Source: Rodentolepis nana (lineage: Eukaryota > Platyhelminthes > Cestoda > Cyclophyllidea > Hymenolepididae). Taken from it: a stretch of 26,103 bases of DNA. The stretch covers positions 1-26,103 of the forward strand of contig UZAE01000332.1 in the NCBI GenBank assembly GCA_900617975.1. The letters are read 5' to 3'. Each line of letters opens with the position of its first letter. Position 1 is the first letter of the stretch. Position numbers and translations under genes: made by a program. Shown here one piece after another: positions 11,001 through 22,016 of the stretch. The notes beneath the pieces were generated by a model that did no database searches, was not told where the DNA came from, and saw only the letters and a list, made by a program, of their open reading frames with translations.

Positions 11001-14000
11001 TAAAATGTACATGCATATAATTTTCGGGTCAAAGGTCACTTAACTCAATTATAGCACAAATAATTCAGTGAATGGGGTCAACAAAACAGTAATTGCAGTG
11101 AACACACCAGATGGTAAGGTGAAGTGGGTTAATTAACTGCTAGTTCAAATACCATTGAAGCATGACCTCATACATTTAGCAAATAAAGCATTCAATAATA
11201 ATAATAATAATCAATAATTTAAGAGCTGCGGAATAGCCACAACGGAGGGAGTATGAATGAATGCAGAATTGCTCCATTAATGTTTCAAAGTCCAATAAAT
11301 TATTAATATAAACGCCTCTTTGTGCATTCGGACTAGAAAAGGTTTCATAGTACTATAGTACACCAAAATGTACTCTATTAAGTATAGACAATATTGACCT
11401 CTTGTTTCAAATTAACACTACCGAAATCAATTAATGATTCAACTTGAATTTGGTAATTGAGTTAAGAAAAGGGAGAAATTGAGGATTCCAGAGTAGCCAA
11501 CGCTGTAACTATTGTGACCCCATATCAGTGGGAACAATTCTAGAAATTTCTTCAACATTAGTATCATGTAGCCGGGGGACAAGGCACTGATTTCACAGAG
11601 ACCATTGAGAATCATAAAATATTAATAAAGGACGAAGTAATGGCGAAATTTTCCACCTACGAGTGCACATATAACTACCGTTAGTTGTATGATTAACCAC
11701 GGATTCTGCAACCCCGCCATCGGGTCAAACCGATGTAAATGACTCATCTCATGACCGCAAATCAAAGTAGGCGCCATTGGAGCGCACATAAAATCATGTA
11801 AACTGTAATTAGTCGAAGTTGGAAGAGTGGAGACTAACGAGTGCACAATAAATCAAAGAGAAAGTTGGCGCGCATTAGAACCGGAAGTAGTATGTATGCG
11901 GCCTTTTGGAGCCTCCATTTTAGCATTTTAAAGGTTCAAACACATAAATGGACAAGAATTAATTAACTTATATAGGCATTTGAGATCACTGTTATAGCAA
12001 AAATCTTAACTATTTACCAACAACTTTGACTATTGACTACGGCTTAATCACAGTACGAATGAACTGATAAATTGGTTCTTCTACTATGCTAGGCAGAAAC
12101 AAACCTTCAAATGGAATGAAAAATATTCAAAACGAAAGGAAGTACATAGCAGTTTTATTTACTTTTCTTGTGTGCAGAAAATGAAGGAAAAGTATGTTTT
12201 TAGTCAAATTGACTCACTAGGAGTTTGGTTCCTATCGGAGGGGATAACCACAGACATGGCGTTTGAATTGTTAAGCTCGGAAGGAGGAGGAGGAGGGGGA
12301 GGCGAAGGCGGGAGGAGAATAGAGGTAGGGAGAGCAGAAGGGGCCTGGAAACCGGCGTTTCCAGGAGCCCCAGCAACCGAGGAGGATCCCGATGACCCAG
12401 GGCCCGAGGGAGCCGATCTTCTCTTCACTGATAAGCCCACCAAACGACCTTGAAGTTTAGCCAGGTGAATGGAAATTGATCCGGCTGTGGGTGCGAAGAG
12501 GTAGAGCTATAAGGCTTTTGCTACTCAAGAAACAAGTCTCCTTCTTGCTCTTGAGCAGTTTAGCTGCCAATTAATGGCAGCTAAAACAAATATGTAATAG
12601 GATGAAGTTGTTCTGACAACAAGATTTTTTTATGATACGATAGCAATGCAAGACATAGGCACAGTAAGTAAAAAGACTAATGATTGCCTACATAGAGGCA
12701 AATAGATAGAGGAAACAAAAGCACTCTTTTTAGAAGACAAAAGAAGCCAATGTGAGATCTTCTAATGTGATTATATGACTTTAAAATGCCTCTCAAAGCT
12801 ATTGGTTACAAAAAGGCAATAGAACCTTTCGATAAAGAAGTCATGATTGAAAAAGTAGGCTCATTTAAAGTGCACAACAAGTTAAAACCCTATCAATTAT
12901 CTTGTGCGTTTGAATTTCATTATTAGTCAATGTGTTTACACTTCACGGAAGTGACTACTAGCACAACTCAGTTGATTTGTAACATTTAAATAGACATGAT
13001 TTCAACCAACCTCCAAAGGAAGTTTTGGCAAGAAGGCAAGTCTCTACGTCAGAGTCAGAGAGTGGAGAGGGAGGTCGTGTGCCGGTAACCCCACTTGTGC
13101 TACTTGTTTGTCGAGAAGTTTCCCCTGTTCGCTCACGATCCGTCTTCTCAGGTGTTGGCGAAGTTTGTTGAGAAGATGACTGGCATAAAAAAGAAGCGAA
13201 ATAAAATTTGATGGCAAAGTTCAATGCTCGAAACTAGTAAATTGAAGAGCAAAGGCTCAGAATTGACAAGAAAAACAAGGAATATTATTCAATGGTGCTG
13301 CTGTCTAGGGGAGAGGATTAGAATGCGATTTGCTCACCAGAAGATCACCAGGATAAAATTATAATGCCAAAGAAGACAATGAGAAAACACATGTAGAAGA
13401 CCGGTTTGATAGATAGCCCCAAGATTGGAAGATAAATCGATTTTTCTACAGATCAGGTGTATGGAGACATTTCGGGTGTAATAATAAATAAATCAAGCTC
13501 GTCTTGATGTTTAAAAGACAAGATAAAATGGAAGAACAATTTACTTAATTTGACAACCAACTTTATGAAAGAAAATCAATCATTGTGTTACATACTGCTT
13601 AATATTCTTTAAAGAAATCTAAGTTCATAAGAGAGATCTGATTTATTGTTGAGACAAAAGAAAGAAAGCCCTTTTAATTTAAAAGTCGATTAAATATTTT
13701 AAAGGCGAAAATCCTCACTAAATGCCCAAATGGGCACATGGAAACTAATTAGGACTATATTCACCTAAAGACTCAATAGCATGTATCACGAAATATAAGA
13801 TAGTAGTGTTTGTATGGAGGTAAATAAGGTCAGATATCTGCGAGCAGATAGCCTAAGAAGAATTTCAACTGACAGAGTCGGGCCAAGTTTTAACTGAAAT
13901 CAATTAACGAATAAGTGGAGGGCATTGTCTAACGTTGGAGGTCAAAAATTTAAGAGAGCATTGCTGTACAGTACTTGTTATTTTGACGGAAATAGAAGCG

Positions 14001-16302
14001 CAAACACTACCCACAATGGTTACACAATAGTAATGTTAGTAATACAGAAAACACTAGAATTCTCAGCCACCATCAAGGAATCATGTACGATTTTCTAGCA
14101 TAGTAAACAAAACTCTGAACCAGGAGACGGATAACATTTCATACATTGTTAAAGTAATGCTTTGCAATAGATACTAGTCTCTACTAGTTCCAGAATGACG
14201 AGAACAACCCCTGGATCAAGCCTAAATTAGGTGCATTACATGGAGAGGCCAATTTGGCGCTTTAAGGTCAAACGAGGATAGATTAATCACTAAGTCTGTA
14301 CGCACTGCGGTTAACCACTCAATGCTTAAATGGAGGGCCAGTTTAGGTGATGCATTCCAACTGGTAGAAAGCCTCTCAACCAACCAGTAACCTGCACCCT
14401 TGATGCATAAAAAAGACACGTGCCACGAGATTGTCACGTGATCACTTTAAGCAATTTGCTACATAGTGTGTATCAGCAAACAAACATTAAAAACTCGAGT
14501 TTACTCTGAAGTTATGCAGAAATGCTCCTACTTTACAAACAAATAAGAAGTAATAAAACTATCATTCAAGACAGATTAAATGAGAGAATGAAGTGGCCCT
14601 GGAATCGCACATTTAATGGAGAGACCACATGATTTGGAATATAAGTGCTGAGAAAGAATATAATAATCGACTTGAAAGAATTTAGTTGATAAAAGAGGTC
14701 CATAGATTCGAATTATGCACCATTAAACGTGCTCACTTATACTACTCCTTGACATATGAGTTGGCAAAGGATTGAAAACAAAAACCCCTTTATTTAGAAG
14801 AATTTTACTCCATTTAAAAGCTGAATTGCGAACGAATGAACAAATTATTAATAAACAGCGCAAGTTATAAGTAACAGTGGGGTTTAAATTCAACGAAGAG
14901 AAGGCAGTTAAAGCCCAAGTTTAGGCGTACTCAGCAAAAAAACTCTCAAGAAGAGGTCATTTTAGAGCATATTCCAGCTTAATTTAGCAAACAAAACAAA
15001 ACCCATTAAGGAAAAGATAAAGGTATGACAGAAAAACGCCCTCTTGTTCATGCTCAATCAATGAAAAAAATTCATCTTGCGTCTTACTATAGAAACAAAG
15101 AACCGTCATGGATTTCAAAAGATTCTATATAAAATTCAGTCACTCAGACGTTACTTGGTAGTACTTCAATATACTCACCTTTCTGTCGAACTCGGCGAGA
15201 CGAGAATCAGGTATTGTCATCTAAATTGCAAGAAAAAGAAGTAAGTCATAAATGATGAAATCGAGGCAGCAAATAGTCTCTTAAGAAAAAGTACCCGAAT
15301 TTCATCGGTAACAGTGTCATGAGCGGAAGCATGCGTTTTATTGGTCAATTTCCTGGATGACTTGTCTACCAAATTTGTGTGATTTCCCTCATCAAGGGGT
15401 TCCTGGTCTTGAACTCGACGCGAACAGTAGAGAAGAACCCGTTCTGAGAGGTCCCAGTCATCAGATTCCGTTGGGGTGTTTGCTTCGCCACCAATAGTTT
15501 CACGACTTGCATACTGGGATCCTTCCAAAACATCGATGAAAAGGCGAGCAGAGAGTTGACCAGTTTGAGATGAGGCTATGGCGTCGGCATTTTCGATCAT
15601 AAATTTCTTAACTGCAATTGCAAGTTCTCGAGAAGTTTCATCTTTGAAAATCGCAGCTCCATCGGGTCGGCTAATGGACAAGGAAACCAATGGACAAACC
15701 TCTAAAAACCCAAAAAGTCAAATTATGAAACTTGATCCAAAATATTAAATAATTCACAAGGTATATTTACTTACCGCCTATATTTTCAAGAGAAATTGTT
15801 CGTGCAAGAAGGCTTCCAAATTTTCGAAAAGCACCATGAAATTCATATATTTTGGCTGTTTTGCAAACAGAAGGTAAAATCGAGGGATCTACTTCGAGTC
15901 TAAACCAGAAAAAAAACATTTAAAGCAAGCACATTTCACTATGCCGCTATTGCAAAACACAAAAACAGAAGTAAAATATGTGACAACGGACATATACCGA
16001 TATTAAAAATTTGATGTAAACATGATCACTTACTCAGGATTATGAAGATACTTATGGATCACCTCCAATGAGTCAAGAGGTTCTTCATATTCTAAGGTAA
16101 CATGCTTTGTATACTGACAAACACTAACAGAAACACCGGGAAATCTTTTGCCCTGCAGACCAACTTCGATTGCGTCGAAAATACGCTTAAGATAAGGACT
16201 GGCAGCACCAAATAATGACTGATCACAAGAAAATGACACTGTTTGGTGTTTGAATGTCACATTATGTGTAACAGAAATTCCTCTGACATCACAGCTCCAC
16301 AT
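8073..16302 (-). CDS. BTB-BACK-Kelch (KLHL-like) protein, nine exons, 883 residues
   Basis: Probable substrate adaptor of a Cullin-3 ubiquitin ligase: the BTB and BACK domains bind Cullin-3 and the Kelch propeller binds substrates (family knowledge). Exons: 16302-16034, 15899-15775, 15701-15295, 15220-15179, 13179-13011, 12448-12218, 10121-9411, 8837-8577 and 8509-8073. All introns are GT-AG with phases 2,1,0,0,1,1,1,1, and the total of 2652 nt is an exact codon multiple. BTB lies at about residues 1-89 (FGAASPYLKRIF is the typical helix) and BACK at about 90-240. A Ser/Pro-rich linker at about 268-472 includes a run of seven prolines. Six Kelch double glycines lie at 480, 568, 622, 671, 745 and 807, with typical YNPDLNMW and YDPRCSHW strands, consistent with a six-bladed propeller. 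The start is the first ATG after an in-frame stop. The BTB N-terminus is short, so an unseen upstream exon is possible. Confidence 0.85.
10122..12217 (-). other. Large intron 6 of the Kelch gene
   Basis: Runs from donor GTGAGT (12217) to acceptor TTACTCTTAG (10122). It is AT-rich, with an (AAT)n microsatellite at about 11192-11212. CCGGAAGT (11881-11888) and GCCTCCATTTT (11911-11921) lie close together and resemble ETS and YY1 sites; their relevance is unknown. Open frames of 70-75 codons here lack splice support and are not called. Confidence 0.7.
13180..15178 (-). other. Large intron 4 of the Kelch gene
   Basis: About 2 kb between the 42-nt exon 4 (donor GTGAGT) and exon 5 (acceptor TTTTTTATGCCAG). 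AT-rich, with no nested gene, RNA or repeat-family copy recognised. A 71-codon minus-strand open frame at 14222-14437 is considered chance. Confidence 0.7.
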
Positions 16303-18139
16303 TTGCAGAAACGCAGACCGAGACAAGTGAAGCAATTAAAAACTTGCACTTATTAGAACTAGTTAGTAGATCTATTTTCAATCATACAAACAAAAAATGT
16401 TAAAAGTAAATTTATCAAAGTTTTGCCAATTAGGCCATCCATTAACTTTAAAAATTTTGCTTTAGTTCAAAATTTTTCTAAAATTTTTAATAATTGAATG
16501 AAACTTCATGTAATTTCCAAAAATATGCCTATCGAATAAGTGGGTATTTTGCATAACTTTCGTTATATTTAAATGATTCATTTAACTCACTTTCCTGAAA
16601 TGTTCTAATTTTGTTTTCAAAAGTTAAAAATATTTCAATTTTGCTTCAGAATCTTGTCATAGTCATTTATTCAAGCGAATCTTTACACAACTTAACTTCA
16701 AATGGCATTTCTATAGAACTTTAAGATAAATGTATGGGAAACAGCATGATCAACAAATTCGTAGAATTTTTCCCAATATTGCTAGATATTTATATTTTTT
16801 AATTTTTTTACCGAATAATATATATATGTATGTGTAATAAATTTAAATATGCATTAATGTTTTCCAGGCTCAGAAATGGCATTGAGTGACTAAATCAAAC
16901 AAATTATATAGCTAAAATTATTCATTATTGTAATTTGCAGTGTGTTTCTTGATCTGAATCTACGTAGACAACTTTTGAGATTGCATAACGTTTTGTAAAA
17001 TGTGTAAAAATTAAGCAACATGCGTTCACGTACATTCCCATTTACTTGGATAATATTATTAAATAAAACACATTGAATACATTAACTGACGATGCTTTAT
17101 TTGGTCATGACTTGTAATAAGCGCTGTTCATTTAATATCTCTTGTTCCCTTGATGCTCTGGACTTGACCTATTGTGTTTCATAAAGCAATTCAATGAGAC
17201 TTAATCTTATTTTTTGTAAATTGGTATTGATTAATATCTACAGGTTTCTTCGTGTACGATTTGATATTTATATCACACTCGAATTGCTTACAGTTGACGA
17301 TTTGAAATTTCCCTCTATCCTTACGTAATTTATCCATTAAATCTAATCGTTTGACAAGAAATGACTATTTGTACTGGATAGTAGTAATGGAATAAAATTG
17401 GATCATTAATGTGAACATTCAATGATCCTAAAAGTCATATTATTTAAATGCTCATTAAGTTTATCGACATTTGGTCTTGTTAGTAAACCAACCCTATTCC
17501 ACATTCCACTTCACAAAGTTGGACATCACTAATAAAAAACCATGAATATGTTTTCATGGAGGTATTTTGTGGTTTATTTCACAACGATCATAGCAGCAAT
17601 TAAATATGATTCTCTTCGTGTTACGACTGATTATGTTGTAATTCATATGGGTAAAATTCTTCAAACTTCGTATACATAAACATTTTACGATTAATGTAAG
17701 TCAAGAAGTCATTTGTTTTCCATTCGAGCAAATTTTATGTACAAATGTTAAACCTCGATTTGAAACCATTTTCATTCGTCTCTTGGACATTTCGATTAAT
17801 GCAATATATTAAATTACTATTTAAAAGAATTTATTTATATCGTTTCCTCTTGACATATTGCGTTAACTCAACTTTTAAGCCCAAATGTTAACAGTTTAAT
17901 GAAGGTAAATTATGAAATTTACATTCCAGAATCGACCGTTTCTGAGGAAATATTTTCATGTAGTCTAAAGTTATATATACGTTTAAGTAATAGATAAAAA
18001 GCATGCTCAATATACCGTAAACACCGAAACAAATAACTATTTTAGAACACACACACACACACACATTGCATTGAAACTCTTATCTCTTATGTGCAAGAGG
18101 ACCTTAATAAGGAATCAATTCCATCTCGACACGACCATT
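16303..18139. other. Intergenic, no gene seen
   Basis: Strongly AT-rich region upstream of the Kelch start and downstream of Kunitz gene A. It has no long open frame and no repeat-family copy. A (TA)n stretch is near 16817 and a (CA)n microsatellite at about 18047-18065. It presumably contains the Kelch promoter, but no TATA box or initiator could be assigned. Confidence 0.6.
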
Positions 18140-18201
18140 TTCGGCCAGTTTTAGCTAAACCAACAAATCATTCGAGTATTTATAAGTTATATTAGCACAC
18201 T

Positions 18202-18207
18202 TTTAAT
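18202..18207 (-). other. Likely polyadenylation signal, Kunitz gene A
   Basis: ATTAAA on the minus strand, 67 nt after the stop codon. The equivalent position in copy B also carries ATTAAA. Confidence 0.5.
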
Positions 18208-18273
18208 AAATGAGAGGTTGAATCAATAATGAAGAAGTTGTTTTGGTGAAGCATTGGATGGACAATTGAACGC

Positions 18274-18802
18274 CTAATTGTCGCAGACCATTTTACAAGC
18301 CTCGAGGGTTTCGAAACGATTTGCGTTACCACCACATCCACCATAGCCGAATCTTATACAACGACCGGATTCCTTGTCATATCCCCATGATGGTATATTG
18401 GCAAAACAGTTTCCACGTTCAAGGGGTAAACTGCATGGACTAGTTCGTTCTGGAAGGTAGCAACAAATGAGGCCCTCGATAAATAGACTTACCACAAGCG
18501 CTTTCACAATGATCTTTAGAATCGAATCTGTTCAAATTTCCACCACAGCCTCCATAGATGAATTCGATACACTTGCCTGAATTCTTGTCATATCCCCATG
18601 AGGGAATATAAGCCCTGCAGAAGCCACTTTTGATTGGCATAGCACAAGGATCAATGCGAGCTGTAAAGGGAGATAGAGAGAATAATACACGGTTAACATT
18701 CTATGGTGCTTGAGTCTAACGGAAAGTAAATCAAAAAAGAAATTCACCTTCACTGAGACTAGAGATAGCTACAAGAGCAAATAATGCAACAGTGGTGTAC
18801 AT
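18274..18802 (-). CDS. Secreted two-domain Kunitz protease inhibitor, gene A
   Basis: Exons 18802-18748 (signal peptide), 18660-18493 (Kunitz 1) and 18449-18274 (Kunitz 2). Introns of 87 and 43 nt are both GT-AG and phase 1; total 132 residues. Residues 1-18 are a hydrophobic signal peptide (MYTTVALFALVAISSLSE). Both domains have the exact six-cysteine Kunitz spacing 8-15-7-12-3, with the YGGCGGN core and NRF. In the canonical loop the P1 residue after the second cysteine is Arg in domain 1 (GFCRA), predicting trypsin-like targets, and Phe in domain 2 (GNCFA), predicting chymotrypsin-like targets. That inference rests on family knowledge, and a non-inhibitory role is possible. The protein ends two residues after the last cysteine. 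Its neighbour copy is at 22017-22545. Confidence 0.93.
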
Positions 18803-18854
18803 CGTGGAGATTTGATCGAGTGAGAATTCTGATTTCCCGTAGTTTCCAATCTCC

Positions 18855-18862
18855 CTTTTATA
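18855..18862 (-). promoter_or_regulatory. TATA box of Kunitz gene A
   Basis: TATAAAAG on the minus strand, 53 bp before the ATG. The same box at the same distance is present in copy B. Confidence 0.75.
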
Positions 18863-18935
18863 CTCACTGCACAAATAAGCAAAGAGCGAAGCGACTAATT
18901 ATCTCACAATCCTCACCTCATTCCATCTCCAATTG

Positions 18936-18947
18936 TGATAATTATCA
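18936..18947. promoter_or_regulatory. Palindromic double GATA site, gene A
   Basis: Perfect 12-bp palindrome TGATAATTATCA, about 135 bp before the ATG, conserved in copy B. It contains back-to-back GATA-factor cores and overlaps ATCAAAG, a TCF/LEF-like core. A regulatory role is inferred. Confidence 0.45.
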
Positions 18948-19023
18948 AAGGAATAATTGTTGCCAATGACCGGAAGTGTTTAAACGCCAATTTCTGAGGA
19001 GGGTGTGGGTGGATGCCTGTAGT

Positions 19024-19036
19024 TGATCAAAGATCA
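19024..19036. promoter_or_regulatory. Conserved interrupted palindrome upstream of gene A
   Basis: TGATC-AAA-GATCA, a perfect 5-bp inverted repeat with a 3-bp spacer, is identical in copy B. Its conservation may only reflect recent duplication. Confidence 0.35.
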
Positions 19037-19175
19037 CTTTTAAATGCAATCAAACAAGTTGAAATGAGTTTTGTTTTAGTTTAGTCTTACAATCGCTTCT
19101 TCTTTACAGTTGAAATTGTTGGTCTTATTTCGAGAGCATTTCGCCATAGAGATTACTGTGGATAATTCCAGGCTT

Positions 19176-21071
19176 ATTCCTTCATCAAACTGCTGCAGTT
19201 CTCATTAAACTTGATTGTTACTGATGAAGAATATAAAGAAATAATTTTTCTATATAATTCCAGTATTCATTTCATCATCATCGAGACTTAATAAAGGGGC
19301 AATTTGATCAAAGAGGAAATTGGAAATCAGTGTGGCATGACTTCAAACGTAGCCTTTTCCACATGGAGGCAAATGTGAAACGTCGAAACTGGGAATACAT
19401 TTGGTATTTACTTGGATTTGAGGCTATTGAGAAATGGAATTCGAAAGAACATTTCGTCAGGATGAAGTCAAATTTTGCAGACCAGATTTTGAGCTCTCTT
19501 TGAGACACACCGACATGAGCATGAGAGATCTTCCATGCTGACATGGCCCTTTTTACTTGAATGTCTATAACCGAGACGATATTAGATGAGAACCAGTTAA
19601 AATGTGTTCTCTTCTAGGGATTTTTATTTGGATCCCAAATGGATTTTATGGCAGTTAAAAGCCCATACTGGGGATAAACGAAGTTCTAATGGTTGAGTGC
19701 TTGCACAGAGCAGGTAAAGACTTACTAGAAATGACCAGTAGAGATGTACTAATCGGACGTCGTCTTTGAAAGTTGAAGACTTCCAAAGACTTCTTGGGTT
19801 GTGATTAATGGACTTGAACAATTGGAAGATAAAAAGGTGAAGGAGAACAGACACTTTAAAAGTCATAAATTGACAGTCTGATAATTGTAATACTTGCATT
19901 AGCCACCTTCTTAATATGCCTTCCTTTCACATTTCCCGCTAATTTTTGATAGAATTTAAATACATCACGATAAAATTTGACCCCGAAGGGGTTATTCGAA
20001 ATACATTGGGTTGTAGGCCTTGAAATGTTTGCTCGAAAAGACCCAGGAGAGAAGATCGTATATCCATTCCACTTCCCATGTTTCCAGTGTTTATGCAATC
20101 TCTATGGCAACGCAGATAATTGGGAGTTCGCTAATGGAAACGCTTTCAAACATTCCTTTTTCTTCGTTTGTCTCCTAAAATTTTTTCATAAATGTAGTTA
20201 TATGCAGGAAATCATTTCGAAACACTCCATCTCAATTGCTTTTCATTTCTATTAGTTTTAGTAATTATTTTATTCTAGAAAGTATTTTGCCTCCATGAAG
20301 TGAATTACTCAAACGATTTTGTCCCAATAAACGCATTTCTCAATATTGGTGTTTACTACATTATTAATCAGTGAGACCTATCCCTCAAACTATTCTGATC
20401 ATACCACCATCACTCCTCTACATTCACAAGATATTTAATTGATTAGATTTAGAATGATGGAAAAGATAATAAGTAAAATCAATTGTGAAGCGAAGATTAT
20501 GCAAATTCGAATTGAAATTATTTATTACAAGTTCATTTGTGATACGATTTGAATATAAAGAAGTAAAGCTCTAACTATCTGAGTTAAAGATACCGCGAAC
20601 GTGTTGAAAATGAAGATATAATTATAAGCAATTAGTAATTATTTTTATTGAGATGATTAAAGCTCAATTTTCTTTACATTTTTCTTGAAATGGGGATTGA
20701 ACATTAAATCATTTATGTAAATTGATATGAATTCCACCTAATTAAGCACTGGCTGAGTTGAGTTGGAGCCAGTTTTCTCTAGACTAAAGAGAACCTACAT
20801 CTTCTCCCTTCCTAACTAAAATTTCGATGTACATGCTGGGAAAAAAATTCATTTGATAAATCTGAGAGAGCCACATTTATTTTTCGCAAAAAATTCTTTG
20901 AAGTCGCACTTCAGATGATACATTACCGAGGCATGGAGAAGTATTTGGTGCAAATACATTTTTTCAAGGTGTATCAGTCACCAGAACCAAAAGTTATGCT
21001 ATGTAATCGCTACTGAAATACAATCAGTAACACTTAAACATCCGTTCTGCTTCTAGGTGAGCCTTGAATAG
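19176..21071. other. Spacer between Kunitz duplicates, no firm gene
   Basis: AT-rich region with several overlapping 60-90 codon open frames on both strands, for example 19624-19899 minus and 19977-20255 plus. None has a recognisable domain or paired splice sites. A short plus-strand stretch near 19720-19785 reads GKDLLEMTSRDVLIGRRL, faintly like a SAM domain, and then meets a stop. No gene is claimed. Confidence 0.5.
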
Positions 21072-21677
21072 AGGTTTTCCCATCTGGAACTTCCAATTGA
21101 AGTAGAAGAATTGGATTTCCTTCAGGCAATTTTACCTTGTACCCTTTTTATTGTAAGGAGAATAAAGTACACTAGAAGGAAGTTCTTTTAGACATGCTTC
21201 CAACTTAATCCTGCTGATCGAGCGACGACTGAAGATCTTCTGAAACATAAATTCCTTGAAGAAGCACCTCGCCTCGTTTCAAATATTCGTCTGCCCCACA
21301 CACTGTCCCAATCAAAAAGTCTTCCTTCTTTATCTATAACTCCTTCCGGATACTCCCTGATGAATGCTGATTCGATTTCTCTTCTGGAAGGACAGAATTT
21401 GCCCCTCTGTTCACCTGGTGATTTAGTTCAACGGAAGCCAAAAGTGATGCACGGCAGTATGTATCATAGTTTAAAAGGTTGGTCTCAGTTTGATAAATCT
21501 GGACCAGTGAATAATTTTGGGGCTACTGGTACTTCTATGAATGGAAGTCTCTCCAAGACCCAAGTGGTGTTTTGTCAGAGAAACGCTAACATCAATGATA
21601 TGTCCTCAGGAGCACAGAATAAAACAATGGAATACAAGAACAAAGATAATAGTAAACAAAGAATGACCATAAGTTGA
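21072..21677 (+). pseudogene. 3' end of a Ser/Thr protein kinase gene, probably an orphan or decayed fragment
   Basis: The terminal exon at 21192-21677 opens after acceptor TTCTTTTAG and encodes about 161 residues. It begins TCFQLNPADRATTEDLLKHK, the C-terminal lobe signature of STE-like kinases (subdomain XI, with invariant Arg), followed by a Ser-rich tail. An upstream piece at 21072-21125 ends LPIEVEELDFLQ, which fits the residues expected just before it, and would be joined through a 66-nt intron with a non-consensus GC donor (CAG|GCAATT). The same frame has a TAG immediately before that piece, and I find no ATP-binding loop, HRD or DFG motif within the preceding kilobase. It is either a truncated pseudogene or the last exons of a gene whose core lies beyond large introns. 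Confidence 0.5.
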
Positions 21678-21899
21678 CCTTTTCTCATTTAAAGTGAGAT
21701 TTCACTCAAGTGACCCATTTTTACTTATTTACTCTTAATGGTAAAAGGTCCCAGTGTATACATATGTTTCGTTGGCGTCGAAGCGGCTAATGTGATTAAC
21801 TATATTGTCAGCAATCTCAAACTCAATGTCAGGCGTTTACTCCAAGGTATTATTCTTCAACTTAAATGAAGCCAAAAATGACAAAACGCCCCCCCCCAA
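21678..21899. other. Short spacer, no gene seen
   Basis: Sequence between the kinase-like stop codon and Kunitz block B. A C9 run is at about 21889-21897. No clear AATAAA follows the kinase stop. Confidence 0.5.
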
Positions 21900-21963
21900 T
21901 TCTACCAGTTTCAGCAAATCCAACATATTATTCGAGTGTTGACAAGCTATATTAGCAAAAGAA

Positions 21964-21969
21964 TTTAAT
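21964..21969 (-). other. Likely polyadenylation signal, Kunitz gene B
   Basis: ATTAAA on the minus strand, 48 nt after the stop codon, matching the position of the signal in copy A. Confidence 0.5.
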
Positions 21970-22016
21970 GAAGGAGAGAAGTTGTTTGTTGAAGAACTAC
22001 ATTGACAGAAGAGCGT

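Larger units (their letters stand above)
18140..19175 (-). repeat. Duplicated Kunitz block A
   Basis: Roughly 1 kb closely similar to 21900-22880, with the same orientation and order. The similarity covers the 3' flank (GCCAGTTTTAGC... ATTCGAGT), the whole gene, the promoter, and about 370 bp of 5' flank to around the GTTGAAATTG...GGT motif. Outside these limits the two neighbourhoods are unrelated. Confidence 0.85.

Noticed and set aside
12172..12453. Plus-strand 93-codon Gly-rich frame
   Set aside because: It is the antisense shadow of Kelch exon 6; its glycine run mirrors the proline run.
14222..14437. 71-codon minus-strand frame in Kelch intron 4
   Set aside because: No splice acceptor and donor in matching phase, and no recognisable domain. 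Including it is not needed for the gene model, whose phases already fit.
14700..14725. B-box-like GATTCGAATTATG suggesting a tRNA gene
   Set aside because: No cloverleaf stems, A box or acceptor pairing could be found around it.
18784..18969. Plus-strand 61-codon frames over both Kunitz promoters (also 22527-22712)
   Set aside because: Their similarity only reflects duplication of the antisense promoter region. They lack a domain, and the sequence is explained by TATA and GATA elements.
19690..19800. SAM-domain-like stretch GKDLLEMTSRDVLIGRRL
   Set aside because: It is too short, has stops on both sides, and no supporting exon structure. The resemblance is not strong enough to call.
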